DNA of 64,000 bases from Laccaria trichodermophora (lineage: Eukaryota > Basidiomycota > Agaricomycetes > Agaricales > Hydnangiaceae): assembly GCA_018417955.1 (NCBI GenBank), contig JACTVC010000042.1, positions 280,047 through 344,046 on the forward strand, given 5' to 3'. Positions 36,311 to 48,983 of the stretch are shown here, in pieces. Position numbers and translations under genes: made by a program. Every line of letters starts with the position of its first letter. Within the stretch, counting starts at the first letter, position 1. The notes under the pieces were generated by a model that made no database searches, was not told the DNA's origin, and worked only from the letters and a program-made list of their open reading frames with translations.

Positions 36311-36552
36311 GATTTAAAGCGCGGAGGAGAGAGACAAGTTTCAGACGAGCGAACGTTGAAAAGTCCCGCAAACGTGCAGAGTTAAAGTGAAGCTTAGCCC
36401 AATTTAAATAACAAATATGCGCCCTGAGATGTCGCAATTCATCGATGTAGGCCGACATTCATCCAGGCGATATCATTCCGGTTGGAGTAAAGAGCGGTGA
36501 ACGTCGTGGGAGTCATCCCGTCACAACACTTGTACCTCAACTACATTCACAC
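36311..36552. promoter_or_regulatory. 242-bp bidirectional promoter region, F-box-like/IWS1
   Basis: Spacer between two divergent start codons. No clear TATA box seen. Confidence 0.45.
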
Positions 36553-37899
36553 ATGGTACGTAGGCGCTATTCCACTTTCTTTCTAATTCCTTCACCTACG
36601 CTTTTCAAGGACCGCAATGAGCTAGAACGTGAAGTCTTTGGAGGCTCAGAGTCTGAACTATCATCCGATGAGGACGAAGGTGCGGCCACTAGCTCAGGGA
36701 TCACATCAACACAGCTTAACCTCATTTTTTATTATAGACCTGCAACCACAGCTTCAGCAAAAGGAGCTACCGCGTGCGGTCAAGCCACCCGTTGATGACT
36801 ACGAATCGTCAGGGGGCGACTCTGACGACGACTATGAGCAACAACGGCCTGCTAAACCCATCAAGAAGAAGCGGTTGTCTAAGAAGGGTCCTGAGGATGC
36901 TGAACGACGGCCGGTACAGCGTAAAAGAAAGAGGAAGCAACCTGTCGAGGTTGATTTGAGCGAGTTGCCCCCAGAGCAAGGTATGATTGTGGCTACTCTC
37001 TGAATTATCGGTACTTAAATTGTTCTTTTTTAGCCAATAAAATACGACTAGACATGCGAATAGAGGCCATTCTAAAACCTAAAAAGGCGGCGAGGCAGAG
37101 GAAGAAAAAGGTCAATGAGGAATCATTGGACAGTTTCGCTGATGACGAGGTGGCGAGGCTTCGAGAGACGATGAACGCGGCAGCTGATGAAGACATCCGG
37201 GCCAACAGCGAGAAGCAGCCTGCAACTGCCAAACTTAAATCACTGCCAGAGGCGATGGAAACGCTCCGAAAGTGGGTCCGGGTTGGGGCAAATCACTGTT
37301 CATTTAATTGACCCCTTTGTTACACTAGGGCCGCACTGGCACAGTCGATGATCGACAACAACCTTTTGGAAGCAGTACGGAGATGGCTTGAACCTCTCCC
37401 AGATCGATCTCTACCTGCGCTTAACATCCAGCGTGAACTGTTCAACATCATCAGGAAGATGGAGTTCATTGACAGCGCTGTTCTGAAAGAATCCGGACTT
37501 GGGCGGGTAGTTCTTTTCTACACTAAATGCAAGCGAGTTACAGGTGATATTGGGCGGATTGCGAATGAGCTTGTGTCGACGTGGTCGCGGCCCATCATCA
37601 AACGATCGGCGTCTTACCGCGACCGAGTTGTGCCTGTTGCGCAAGAAGGCGGGGATGTGGACATGCGGGCTGGGGAGAGGCTGAATGCTATTCTAGCCCG
37701 AGCAAAGGAGGGAGAGAAAGGTCGGGTGAAGCAGAACGCTGTGATGATTCCACAGAGAGAGTTGGGAAGTTATACGGTGGCGCCCAAGATGAATGGAGGG
37801 ATAGGGCGTGTGAACGTGAGTGTGGATGTGGACATTGAAAGAAGACGAAAGAACGCGGAGAGGCTTCGAAGCTTGACCAGAAAGGTGAGTATGAAATGA
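36553..37899 (+). CDS. IWS1: Transcription elongation factor IWS1/SPN1
   Basis: Nuclear factor that binds Spt6 and RNA polymerase II during elongation. Exons 36553-36555, 36610-36679, 36738-36980, 37034-37271 and 37329-37899 give 374 residues. As in RPT2, the first exon is the ATG alone and is followed at once by GTACGT. An acidic Ser/Asp/Glu-rich N terminus with a basic stretch (KKKRLSKKGP; RKRKRKQPVEVDL) is followed by the helical TFIIS-N-like core: LPALNIQRELFNIIRKMEFI, LKESGLGRVVLFYTKCKR and IANELVSTWSRPIIKRS. The tail RRKNAERLRSLTRKVSMK may end a little differently, because GTGAGT at 37885 is a possible donor; I kept the simple stop at 37899. Confidence 0.93.
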
Positions 37900-38159
37900 T
37901 ATGATATTCTAGTATCAGTAGTATGTATGATATGATTGAACACGATGCAAAACACGTTGAGATAACATTCATCTGAAGATCAGGGGCAAGTCACAGTCGG
38001 AGCTTTAAAATGAGATCTTGTATGGTGTTATTTACATACATACGCTTCAACGCCCTTTGTTCACTCTTGGCCGTGCCCTCCTCGCTCGCTGCCCATCCGT
38101 CTTGCAGCTAATCAAGGGCGAATCTCTGCCTTGTCTCTCTTTCCATTAACTTAATCAAC

Positions 38160-39963
38160 ATGCAGACACGTCGTTCAACTCGTGTCTCTCCCCTCGCCAT
38201 TGTTCTTCCCCATCCTCCCCTTCCTCACCGTCGCTCATCTCGTCTATCTGCAAATTCAGCTCCTCAAACACCTCGGAGCTGCGGCTCACCTATATTTTTC
38301 ACTTCAAATAATAGAAAGAGCACGGACAGCTGGAATAGCTCCAATGCCGATGACATGGAATATGACTGGAAACCAGAGCAGGTACTGCTTCTCTCAAGGG
38401 TCAGTATTTTTCTCTTCCCCCCTGCCCCTAGCTTCTGATTCCCCCTCTTTCAGACTTTAGACGCCCTTCCCGCTCATCTCGTCACTCCCTTCAACGGCCC
38501 CATCCCTCCTTCGAACCTTTTGGACAAAATCGCACGAGGCGTCTCCCAAGCTAAAGGCCCAACAGACTGGCCACATTCCTTGCGCGCTACACGCGTAAAA
38601 ATAATTGAGCTGTGTCGTGCCAAGGCCAGAGAGGAAGTGCAGCAGCGCAAGGTCATTGAGGAGGAGGTCGAGGTCCCTTATTATCATGACGGCGAAGAAA
38701 ATCACCTGCGGGATGGCCCCACTGGCATCCAGTCCAGACGACCTCTGTACAGGCAGTCCAGCATGGATTTCATTCAGATAGACGCCAAGGAAAATGATAA
38801 TCTTGCAAAGTACGTCTTTTTTTTCTACCTCAAATTTCTGACTATAATACTGTTTTTACAGATTATCCAATCGTCTCCAACGCACAGACCGTAATAATCC
38901 CACATATCACCCCTACTCACGCACGCGTTCTCCTCTACACCGCAGAGATTCCTCGCCTCCCCTACTAAGTGACCTTCCTTCCCTCATCAACCCATCCACT
39001 CCAAGCTCTTCCACCCTCACTAGCCTTTCCTCACTTTCGTCCCATCCACGTGCCCTACGTCGCACCACTTCGTCCCTTTCTTCGGCCTCCATCTCTATGC
39101 TTAGCAACAGTAGCAAAGGCATCTCGCTGGCGGACCCACGCGTGCAACGTGTTCTCCGTTCGGATTCTTTCTGTGGGCCCCCTCCTGCACCGCCCCCCAA
39201 GGATACACTTCCTACCTCCATCGGCTTCAAGCGGGCACCTTCTTTTGGTACTTTGGCCCAAGAAGCGAAACGCGAGGCCGAAAACAGGCGTCATGTGAGA
39301 AAGGACTCTGGATCTTACCTTTCTTCAGACGAAGAAGAAAAGATACGTACCCGACAGGCTAAAAAGCCCAGGACGAAGGCGGGGTCTCCCCCATCCGATG
39401 ACAGCCCTGCGATGGCCACCCCACCAGCATCGTCGCCCATGAGCAGCGCACCTTCTCCCTTGATGGACAAACCACCTTTGCCCCCAGCCAAAGATAAAAC
39501 TCCTGTCAAGAGTAGGAATAAATCCAAGGGCATGGTCGCTTGTTTAGAAGGTACCCCAAAGAGTCCCAAAACCAAGTCTGTCGAGAAGGAGAAAGCGGCT
39601 CGACCGATGCCTATGAATTTGCAAAGGAACCCGAGCATGTTTGGAGCTGAGCTTCCCCATCTTTGCAACCCATCCAACACCCCTGCTGTCGCTTCGCCAT
39701 CTCTGACCCGTGGGAACGCGAGCAAGGCTCAAGTGCCACCTCCTGCGACTGTTGTCCTTACAAGGTCTCCGAGTAGTATCCCGGCCAGTCCAACTCCTCC
39801 TTCGACCCAGAAGGTCAAGACGTTGAGACGAGTCCGTCGTCTTGCTCCAGCTAGGAGAATATCATTTGGCAGCCTTGTTGCACCTGGGGACGAGGCGGAT
39901 GGTGAGGGTGAGGGCGAGCATGAGGAGAAGTTGGCTCTGGGGAGTGCTTTTCAATTGCATTAG
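38160..39963 (+). CDS. Long disordered Ser/Pro-rich protein of unknown function
   Basis: Three exons, 38160-38381, 38454-38809 and 38862-39963, give 559 residues in frame. A short conserved-looking helical block sits near residues 85-125 (LVTPFNGPIPPSNLLDKIAR, then WPHSLRATRVKIIELCRAKA). The rest is low complexity with many SP and TP sites, RRTTSSLSS, a Pro run (GPPPAPPPKD), KSPKTKSVEKEK and a basic stretch near the end (KTLRRVRRLAPARRISFGSL). That pattern suits a phosphorylated regulatory protein, for instance a cyclin-kinase or phosphatase target, but no domain supports a specific role. The gene is well supported by codon use, splice sites and length. Confidence 0.72.
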
Positions 39964-40930
39964 GCGAGGGGGAGGAGGTAAGACGCTGGAAGGAAGAAGA
40001 ACCAGATGGATAGGAAGACCGTTCCCTTCCATCTGATGTACATTGTGTAACACCAACATCGACCGACGCTCGTTCGCTGGATTCGCCCGACTCGGGATAA
40101 AACGACAACTCTTCTACTCATCACCACACCCAACCCACACACGCATACCATGGCATCGCAATTCACTCGGACATATTTTTGCACTCATAACAGCGACCAT
40201 CGACTGCTCGCTTTCATCTATTTTGCTTGCTTGCAAAATCATTTACAACATATCAATCTCACATCCAACTTCTTTTGACGCAAAGCATCGATTGTCTCCT
40301 TGACAATGGCTCCCACACTCCCTCTCTCTCTTTTTTCGGATTTTCGAATTCTTGGATCACGACTCGCTCGTTTTCGATCCGCGCACACTCTCCTTCTCTC
40401 GCATTTCAACTCGCTCTCTCTTTCTCGATTGTACAATAAATTTCATTCTGGATTCATATCCCTCCCACCCACCACACTCATTGCATTTCCATATTCACGG
40501 CTATCGGATTTCGCCCACCAACCCAAACACTCACTCTCCTTGATATTTTTTCTTTTCCATTTTAGTTGTTCATGCATCTATCTCTTGCTAAATTTACGAC
40601 ATCATCATCCATTCATCCACATTGCACCCACCGTCACAACGCATCCGTACTTATCACATCATTCAACGTTGCTTGCCGCAGCGCCTGCCCGTTTTCATCT
40701 CCATCGTGACCCTTGCTGGCCGCAGCACACAACCCATCATCTCCATCCCCTGTTTCTTTTTTTACTCACCTGCCGTCACTTTTGACTTTCATTCGCACTG
40801 TAAAAAGGTTTTCTTTGTCGCGCATAGATCTCGGTATCATGCCCCCCCCGTTCTCTTCCTTCGAATCCACATAGTTACTCTGGTTAACGTTACTATGGCG
40901 TTCTTTTAAAAATTTTCTAGTTTCTCCATG
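39964..40930 (+). other. Pyrimidine-rich stretch, no clear gene
   Basis: Nearly 1 kb with strong C+T bias on the plus strand and many CTCTCTC and TTTTC runs. Open frames here (for example around 40300-40785) are made of Ser/Leu/Phe/His and look like products of the base bias. It may be a 3' UTR or the promoter of something lost. No gene is called. Confidence 0.4.
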
Positions 40931-43174
40931 TAGATTTTGCACATCTCACGCAATTGAGCTGGAGTGGAGACTTATCAAAAAGGACCTTGGATGGCTGGTC
41001 CCGGTCAGTGCTTACAAGCCAACCGACCGTAGTACTTATATACGAACTGCTCCTAAAATTCTACAAGTCAGTTTTCATTTGGTTTTCATCGTGCGGGACG
41101 CAACGAATAGCACGCGGACAAATTCGGTTATGCCATCCAAATGCTATCGGGCCGACCTAACACGGCTGCTCATATTTTCTTCTTCTCTTTATGTACTCGA
41201 GTAATTGCTCGCTGCGCTCGCAATCATTGACTAAGGGTGAAAGGCCCGGACAAACAAGTACAAATTTAAACACGTAAATTGGTATCAGGGATTTTCCTGA
41301 ACGTGCTATAACTGAATGGATACTGCTCCTCCTCCTTAGAAAACTGAGAATCAGGTGGGGACTGATAGCGTGTACGATAATATGAGCAAAAATCTGGGTT
41401 TTTATCCCGATTTTTACGATGATTCTAGAGTACAAAGCCTGAGGGGTATTGAACACATGATGCAACATCGCTGAACATCGCGTCGACGAATATGCCCATA
41501 AATGCTTCTTATATTGTCCAGTACGTGCTACGGTATAAGTTGATCTCTGTAAAACTCTGATGTATAGCTAAGTACCACGCAACTCGGATGGCGAAGCGAG
41601 CCCCCCGCAGAACGCGGATACTTAATACTATTAGTTTTGGTTTCCCCAAAGTTCCCCCTCGTTCTGCGAAGCATGACGATAATGCATTATGCAGAGCATT
41701 GTATGGCATCCTCGCAAAATGCATCATAATCAACAGGTCGACGTTGAGCACCAGTGGCTATAGTGTTCATATCGCTTTCCACCGCAAATTCTTGGCAAAT
41801 TCAGTACATACTTGACTTGCCGATATATGACCAAAACAGTACCCAAGCGCCCGGTAGACGCCAACACGATATAAGCAAGAGACAGTATGAATGGAAGACT
41901 ACTGGACTTGGCTAGGAGGTGCTAGGCGGAGATTCGTTATCGCCCGTTGAACATCAGCTGTCAAGGTGGGCGAGGGGCTGAGGGAAATATTGATGTAAAT
42001 GAGGTACGATTCTTCTCTCTCGCTGTTTCACCTTCGAAGCGACCCACTTTCCGAAGATTTCTAACCAAGATGTTGCCAAGATGGCAGCTTGATGTCAGTT
42101 GTAGCTTTCATCGTGTACCAGTATTCCATTTCTCTTTGCCTGCTTTACAACCATTTGGGCGTACATCAGGGAACCTGCCTCATTCTGGTAAAACTTGATA
42201 TTGTTTTAAAAATAAAAAAAAAGATCCAATCTAAGTAAAGATTACATGCCTGAAGATATATTCATAAATAAGAGGATATGCTTTGTGAATTTGCCAATAA
42301 CCAAAAATTCGGCCAAGGTCGGTCATCTGATATCTGTTTTAGAGACCATGATATCACCTGACTAATAGTCAAAAGGAGAATGTTGATGGCAATTGTCGTA
42401 ATAGGAAAACCCCTGGGAGACTTTGTAGTATCGTAGCTTTTATAACATGCGGTCAATCTTTCATCATTGTGATGACGGTAGTTCCACGTGTGCCTCTTTT
42501 CCGGACGACGACAGTTCTTCCCAAAAGGGGCAACACTAGACTTATCATAAAAACTTTTACAAGGGGGGTGTACACGCTGAGACATGTAATTCATTTGGCA
42601 GTAACCGCAATGTTGTTTTCCGCGGTAAAATATGGTCGTTATGAGCCTCCAAGATTCGCGATAGTAATTTCTTGGAAAAATAACAATATCCACCTTCCAT
42701 TCACTATCATTATGTAGGTTGATGCACATTCAAGCTCTGACATTTGACCATCATGCTGGTGAGGCATGACAAAATCTCGTAATATTTGTAGAGGATGGTC
42801 TTCACCAACTTTCCTTGATGTTATTGTAGGCGACGGTGTAGATGGAGAATTGTACCTTGAATTCATTGAAGGCAAGCTCTACTCGCTACAGACGTCAGTG
42901 GGGAACTTCGCCAACGCTGTAAATCACTGGAAGTTTGCGATGGTATAATAAACTTCGAAGCGGGCTTATCAAAAATTGTTCGCTTTCCAAACACTGGAAA
43001 AGTTCTTCTGGACGCACTAATATTATACAGGTAACCTTTTCCCCATCCCAAGCTGGTAGTTTTCGTTAAGATAAGCAAGCATTGTATCACATTCCAACGG
43101 CGTATATAAATCAGATACATATTTCGTTATACGATAAATTGCACAAATATAGTAATTCCCATTGCACAAGATTA
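40931..43174. other. AT-rich gene-poor stretch
   Basis: About 2.2 kb without a supportable gene. All open frames are under 160 codons and lack domain signals. A short reading around 42829-42950 (VGDGVDGELYLEFIEGKLY) looks protein-like but has no start or partner exon; it may be gene debris. Base composition is more AT-rich than the gene block to the left. Confidence 0.4.
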
Positions 43175-44290
43175 CTAGGTTGCGGGGTTCTCAATGGTGG
43201 ACTGCATGAGCGCTCGCCTCCTCTCTTTGATCTTTGCGAACGCGCTATTCTTGGAGATGGTGCGCTGGGCAGATGAGTAGGTGGGAAATACCTGCCTGAA
43301 ATTCGAGTGTTCAATCATTCTTTGTTCGAAGAAATTGATTTATTTACCGGTTCCACCAAACATAGAGCGCATCGACTTCTCGTTTCTCGGCGGGATCGTA
43401 TAAGAGCTCCAAAATGGTGGTATAGAACTTCTCGGAGTCTGTGATTGTATCTGTGCGAGAAAAAACAGGAGAGGCGGACAATGAGAAGCGCACCTGAAAC
43501 AAGGTGAGTCATTGAAATACCAGATGAAAAGTGGAAAGGCGACACCTGCGTTGCAATGTATGCAATGGAACCAGGCGTGACGCGAGTCATTCCATGAAGA
43601 CGGGCATTTCCGGATCTTGTGGCTTTCGGTTCCTTATCGACCGAACTAGGTGACGTGAACACGTGTTTGAACGCCTTCAACGCATACTTATCAGAAACGC
43701 ATACTAAAAAAGATTGCAGCAAAGACTCACGCAAACCAACAAGTTGGAACGAAGAAGGCCGTTCCATGGATCCTCCGGGTCATATGTGTAGCCAGCATAC
43801 AGAAAAATAGGCCATTGATCGCCGCTAACGGCCATTTCCCCACTTCTTAGCTTGTCCTTGGTCCTTGAAAAAGGCAGATAAGCGGTGGGAGAAACAATTA
43901 TGAATAATCTCACTCTTGGTTTGACCAGTCCAGACCTGCGGGGCAAAGAAGGGCCCCGGTGCGTTCATGATTGAACCCTCGATCAGATTTAACATTACGG
44001 CTCAGGGGCGGAACCAGGGCTTGGCCTTTGGGGGTAATCCAGTCAAGAACAGCGCTTTTCAAACTTTTCGTGTCGTCGCCTCGAGCACCTGAAGCGCCTT
44101 TGCGCAGCTGTTATCTTTGAGATAGCACCCCTGAGTGTTATAGAGGGGGACATATGAGCTCCCCAACGTGAGTAAAATCCTCTTCGGACCCATTTAAGAG
44201 ACGCTCCTCTAGCCCAGGGACAGACTGAAGCAACAAAAGAAATACATCATGTTCGCGACGCTCCCTAGGGTATCTCGGTAAGCACAGGAT
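43175..44290 (-). pseudogene. DUF6698-type fungal protein gene, 5' end broken or unresolved
   Basis: Minus-strand exons match what I recall of the fungal DUF6698 family, usually multicopy in Agaricomycetes and of unknown function. In order: FLLLLQSVPGLEERLLNGSE, DFTHVGELI, (KGASGARGDDTKSLKSAVL), DWITPKGQALVPPLSRNV, SDRGFNHERTGALLCPAGLD, GDQWPIFLYAGYTYDPEDPW, KHVFTSPSSVDKEPKATRSG, NARLHGMTRVTPGSIAYIAT, SRTDTITDSEKFYTTILELL, VWWNRQVFPTYSSAQRTISK, and a tail ending ENPAT with stop at 43175. Most introns are normal and in phase. The join after VGELI fails: the only GT/AG pair shifts frame, and no start codon is seen upstream. Either I missed a splice site or the 5' part has decayed. Confidence in the family is fair, in activity low. 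Confidence 0.6.
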
Positions 44291-46109
44291 AGTCACGTTC
44301 AAGGACAAAAAGAGACAGACTCGGCAGTGAAAGACTCTGCCGGTCTATCGGCTAACTCTACGAGCCGTAAAACGCCGTTCGTTAATAGGGTGTGTATATT
44401 GCATAACGTGTGAACGGTGCGGCCAAAATGACGGCCGTGGTGAACCAGGGGATCCGTAACGCAGCTGTAGGACCGTGTTGTCAGCCTTGTCGTAAAAGCG
44501 GTCAGCACACTGACGGTTTTTTCCGGGGGCCCAATTCCAGCGCATTTGGGCGCACTGTCCCCACAATATTATGCGATTGAACACACTCTCCTTCAAGCAT
44601 GAAGTACGTTAGAACTCGAGGGGTAATTGGCCAGGGATTGTAGACGGCTGGTGCCGTGAGCATTTTTATGTTCCATTCGGAGCCGCGCTTAGGCTGTCAC
44701 GGCGGGCTTGACTCAATTACGGTTTGGCGTTGAATCACGTCATGGAGGGCATGTTTGTTTGACCTGCCTCTTATTGGGTTAATTACGTAGTAGCCTTAAA
44801 ACCATCATCTCAACTCCGGTAGCCAAGCTGCACACCAGCCTACACCGGCGTTACGTTGACTTCGTAAGGGACGAGAAACTGTGGGACGGTAATTGTATGT
44901 CATCGTGACGTCAACATTTCTTGCTGCAAGGTGAGCAGGCTTTGCGAGCCCGTTTTGGCGTTGCTTCTGTACCGTTGGATTTAATTGGAATGTCGGCGGA
45001 GATTGACAACAGCAGTGCTTGTATCTTAGTTTGGGCAGAGCTTGGTAAGGAGGGACTGCTTCCGGCAATCCTCATTAACGAGATGAAAAACAGAGAGCGG
45101 TGTGAACTTGCCTTGAAGGGGCAAGTTCCTTTAGAACGTCATGGAAAATGTTAGGGGACAGGCAAAAACGGTGTGCGTCATATTCCTCTTTCGCCCTGGC
45201 TTTATTCGTATGATCATCCGGAAACTGCATTGTTTACTTTATTATGGTCTCAAAGCATTTGAACCAACGAACATACGCATAGTGGACAAAGGACGCAGGT
45301 TTTCAAGGAGGCCATGGTGGTGGAAGAGTGACAAAAATTAGAGAGTCTGATGGTAGGAGCATCAGAATTAAATAACCGCTAACCCCTAGCTCAATCGACT
45401 CGGATGCTTTGCGTGACGTATGAGATTGCCCTGCAACCTAAGAACGTCACTAACCATTGCCAGCAGCCGTCGTTACCACGATGTCATCGACCCACTCGCA
45501 TCCCTGGCGAGGATATTTATCGGGGGCCATCTGTCGACAGACTCGAGGAGTGAGGGTGGTGATGATGCTGAGCTTGAGCATAATGACGCCTAAGGAAGCG
45601 ACTCTAGTCTTAGTCGTCTGACTGAGATGTCACTTCGACGGTCGCGCCGGAAAACGTAGACGAGTGAGCGATCTGCGATTCATTGTGTGAGATGGGGAGC
45701 TATTCCAGAGATGGATGAAGAAATCAGGGGGGAGTGACTTGGGAAATAGGGTGCGAGTTCGTAAATATACGCCGTGAGGATGTTTTGGATGGAAAACAGC
45801 GTTGCCCGTCTCGACGTCCTAAAATGTTCCATACGATGACTGCTTAAGGCAGTCAACTGTTTATGCATTGTATCGGTGTAAGGAGGTACATTCATACGAA
45901 TAGGGGAACAGGGAATCGTAGCTCAGACGGCCGCATGATGGTTGATGATGGATTAGAGGGAGTCGATGTAAGTGCGAGGCGTCACCGAAAGTCGGAAGCG
46001 CATGATTCTCACGAGCTCTCGAATGTCGCTGCTATCGAATGTGTTTATTCGACGGAGACCTATCCACAGCCACTGTGCAAAGATTAATCAGTATTCATTG
46101 ACTCTTAAG
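44291..46109. other. Gene-free stretch before the large inverted repeat
   Basis: About 1.8 kb with only short open frames and no recognisable family. It lies between the DUF6698 relic and the start of inverted-repeat homology. Confidence 0.4.
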
Positions 46110-46505
46110 AGCATACGTACCTTAATGACAAAACAGCTTGTGATACAGAAGAAAAATATGTTGGCTTTACACCAACCGAAAGCGGGGATGGGACGGTGGT
46201 GTTCAAAAAGGTCTGGTAATTGTTGCCCCAAGTCTCTTCACCGATGGGAGCGGGGTTCGACGAGTTTGAGTGGCCCGAGGTGGTTGCGTACAGTACAGAA
46301 TAATTATGGCCCTGCAGCGTGAAGATCCTTATCGGAGGAAATTAAGAATTTTAAACAAAGGGGATGGTTTTGATCGTAGTCGGTACTGTTACCGTCGAAA
46401 AAGTCGGTTCCAACATTCTAGCTGAGATAAATCCAGAGACTTGGGGCGCGTCGAAAGGTCTCCCTTCGAAGATCATGGTACTCAAGAGCGAGTTCTAAAT
46501 GAAGA
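46110..46505. repeat. Diverged outer part of inverted repeat, left
   Basis: Sequence here matches the reverse complement of about 61941-62280 with many substitutions and small gaps. Shared words include CTTCACCGATGGGAGCGGGG, GTGGCCCGAGGTGGTTGCGT and GAAGAAAAATATGTTGG. It is adjacent to the identical arm, so similarity drops sharply at 46505/46506. Confidence 0.8.
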
Positions 46506-47653
46506 GCAACGTCAGCGTATCAGGGTCAGAGGAAGCTACATACGAACGCTACCCCTTGCTGGGAGGCGGGGATGGTTGATGGCTCAGTGTTTGCATCGTA
46601 GGGGTGAACCTCGTAGGTCGACGGGAATCCTGGTGCTTTGTTTCGTCTTGGAGAGAATCGAAAGGCTATGTTTGAAAGTGAATGGTCCGGATTATCCATA
46701 CTTTCAGGGGGGTAGTCGAAGTTTGCTGCGATATTTTGTTGAATATGTACTATAACAATAGTAATGCACATATGGCCGGCTGATCGATTCAGCAACGTTT
46801 GACCCTGGATGTGCAGTAGTGGTTAGTACTACGTCAACGGTGATTTGATCACAACTTTGAGCTGGAGCGCCCAAGGATTCCAGTGGAATGCCAATTATAT
46901 TGACGCCAGGGTAAGGAGGGCCAGGTCACGTGAGAGAATGAACGTCATTGCGGCAACACAAGTGAATGTGGATGTGGCATGGCTGAACTTAATAAAGGGT
47001 TCTAAGCCTCACATTGGCTGGATAAACTCTGTCAGGTCAGTCAGGGTTGACGGGCAAAGCTTATAATCGGGTCATGGCGAAGGGACGAGTGGACATGTCA
47101 AATTACAGATCTTGGGTAACCAAATCCGTGGCACTACTGTATAGGCCCTCAGTGCTTGACAGTGAAGGAAAAGTCTTCGGGACTAGGGACTACGCGCCAT
47201 TATTAAACACACGTTCTCCAACAAATCCAGAAAACCTACTGTCAAATCGTACTCTCAAGGTAACCCTGTGAGCACCTGCCGAAGACGATGCTGTGGAGCC
47301 GACCTCCTCAATAAGACCTGATCAAAACGAAGACGGGCCAAATATATAGTCTACCGGCAGTTTTGAGACACAGGGCGAAGAAATGACAGTAATGAGGTTG
47401 ATCAGCCAAGGATGGTTCCATTGACAAAGGGCTTCGTAACAAAGACGACCATGCTGCGATTAGACCGCTAACCATAAAGATGCCCGTCAGCATCGGCCAA
47501 ATAAAAAATCTGATATAGACGTACATATTATCGCGGCCAAAAGAAACCTAGCAAGCACAATCGACGTCAGAGATCAGGCCTTGATAACGGCATTCAGATT
47601 GCTTGAAACCGACTCACAGACGATTGATTATCCCATACCATCCCGTTGCTTGG

Positions 47654-48280
47654 TTATCCGTCCTTGCAATTAGAAGGACGCAGACAGGCGCCGTTTAGTA
47701 TGTCCCTTAACGGCATGATCTTGGAGTTTGTCATTGCACAAGCGGCGCAAATGATGGTGCTTAACGCTTCGTTTCCGATTCGCCTTATGAATTGGGCAAT
47801 GCATTGTTCGACAACTCCTTGCGTGGGCGCGCGTAAAAAGTTGTTGTCTCCATCGTTAAATGGAGAATTGTCTACAGTGCGTAGATCATTTTCGTCGGTG
47901 GGTAAAGATTCGCGCTCTACGGAGCTGGTAGGAGCGGAATGGTGTGTTCCAGAGAGAAAGGGATCGTTTTGTGTAGTGTGTAGGGGGATGATGTGATGAA
48001 TCCGTGTCGTCGCTTCCAGAACAAAGGCTGGTGTTATTCTGGAAATGGCTTTGGAGCGTGTGCTGCTGTCACCCACTTGAATTCTACGGCGCCGTCTGGG
48101 AGGAGGCTCGGTAGAAAAGGGGCCCTTTTTGGCAGGTTGGACCAGCTCCGATGCAACACGAACACGGTTCTGTTCGTCTAGAAACGTAGCAGAAACCAGG
48201 TGTGGCCTGCTTTTTTTTTGTGTACTTCGCAAGGGAAGAAAGGTTACTACAGGCTGAGCAATTGAGACTTTGTGTATCAT
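47654..48280 (-). pseudogene. Helitron-like Rep/helicase N-terminal fragment (left copy)
   Basis: The frame ends with FIRRIGNEALSTIICAACAM followed by a short Leu/Pro stretch. That resembles the N-terminal block of basidiomycete Helitron proteins, where an RTGNEAL...C..CA motif is typical before the Rep domain. The preceding residues are low complexity with an Arg run (PPPRRRRRIQVGD). No Rep or helicase motifs follow, so this is at most a captured 5' fragment. The family call comes from memory of motif shape and is moderate. Confidence 0.45.
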
Positions 48281-48655
48281 CCCAAGTCATCCGCAGCTGT
48301 CTGTTGCTCTCCATGTACGTGAGGAGCGTGTAGGTATTGACGGGTATGATGAAAACAAAGTCAAAGCCTTTTTGTAGGTTCTATGCGCAAATTCTTGTCC
48401 AGCTTTTGTTCTAGTACTAAATCTAAATCTTTAATAGCTTGTGGTTATTACTTTCGAGTTATTTATCCGACGAATTGCGGTAGAGTGTGACAAGTCGTCT
48501 ACAGATATACCGTATCTCTGCTGGCGGGTGCGGAGGCAGTAGGGAAAGTGGTCCGTATCAACGGTGAAGATGTGACGCTTAAGCATATAGTCTGAAAAAC
48601 TGTCTTTAGACTTGTGTTGCAAGTAATCTCAGAAAGAAGAAATCTGCGTACCAAC

Positions 48656-48983
48656 GTCAGTCCCCATAGTTTTGAGAGGGATACCAGCAGCTTCATATGT
48701 TGAATCGCGATGATTCCGAGCTTCTTGAGGGACCAAGCTTGACTGACTTATTCAGCTTCGCCGTTGATGAGCCTCACAGGTGTTCCTACTTGGTGGTGTT
48801 CCTACTTGGTAGCGAGGAAGATCTTCTCGCGATTCTCAGTCACATTGAACCTGTCGAAGTCTAATAAGCTCCAATTGAAGTAGTTGGGTGCGCAATCACG
48901 TACCATTTCCCCAACAATTCCTCGTTATTGCCACAAAAGTCGGCCGTATCCCAGAAGGTCTCTTCGAAAGCCGCGTCCAGTAC
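48656..48983 (-). pseudogene. Aldo-keto reductase fragment, broken (left copy)
   Basis: Minus strand, mirror of 59463-59790. An exon starting right after a CAG acceptor reads VLDAAFEETFWDTADFCGNN and EELLGKW, then across a GT..AG intron FNVTENREKIFLATK and an in-frame stop. Further on, RLINGEAE, stop, then WSLKKLGI. This is the NADPH-binding start region of fungal aldo-keto reductases (usual form: LDAA..G..FWDTAD.YG..E.L.GKW). It has at least two stops and no catalytic remainder. Confidence 0.75.

Noticed and set aside
40300..40785. A 161-codon open frame in the pyrimidine-rich stretch after the disordered-protein gene
   Set aside because: Its composition (Leu/Ser/Phe/His/Pro) follows directly from the C+T bias; several overlapping frames are open for the same reason, and no domain is seen.
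41160..41480. A 103-codon minus-strand frame
   Set aside because: AT-rich, no codon bias or domain, and no supporting neighbours.
45900..45960. A tRNA-like start (TAGCTCAGACGG) at about 45918
   Set aside because: No cloverleaf can be drawn: the acceptor, anticodon and T arms are missing.
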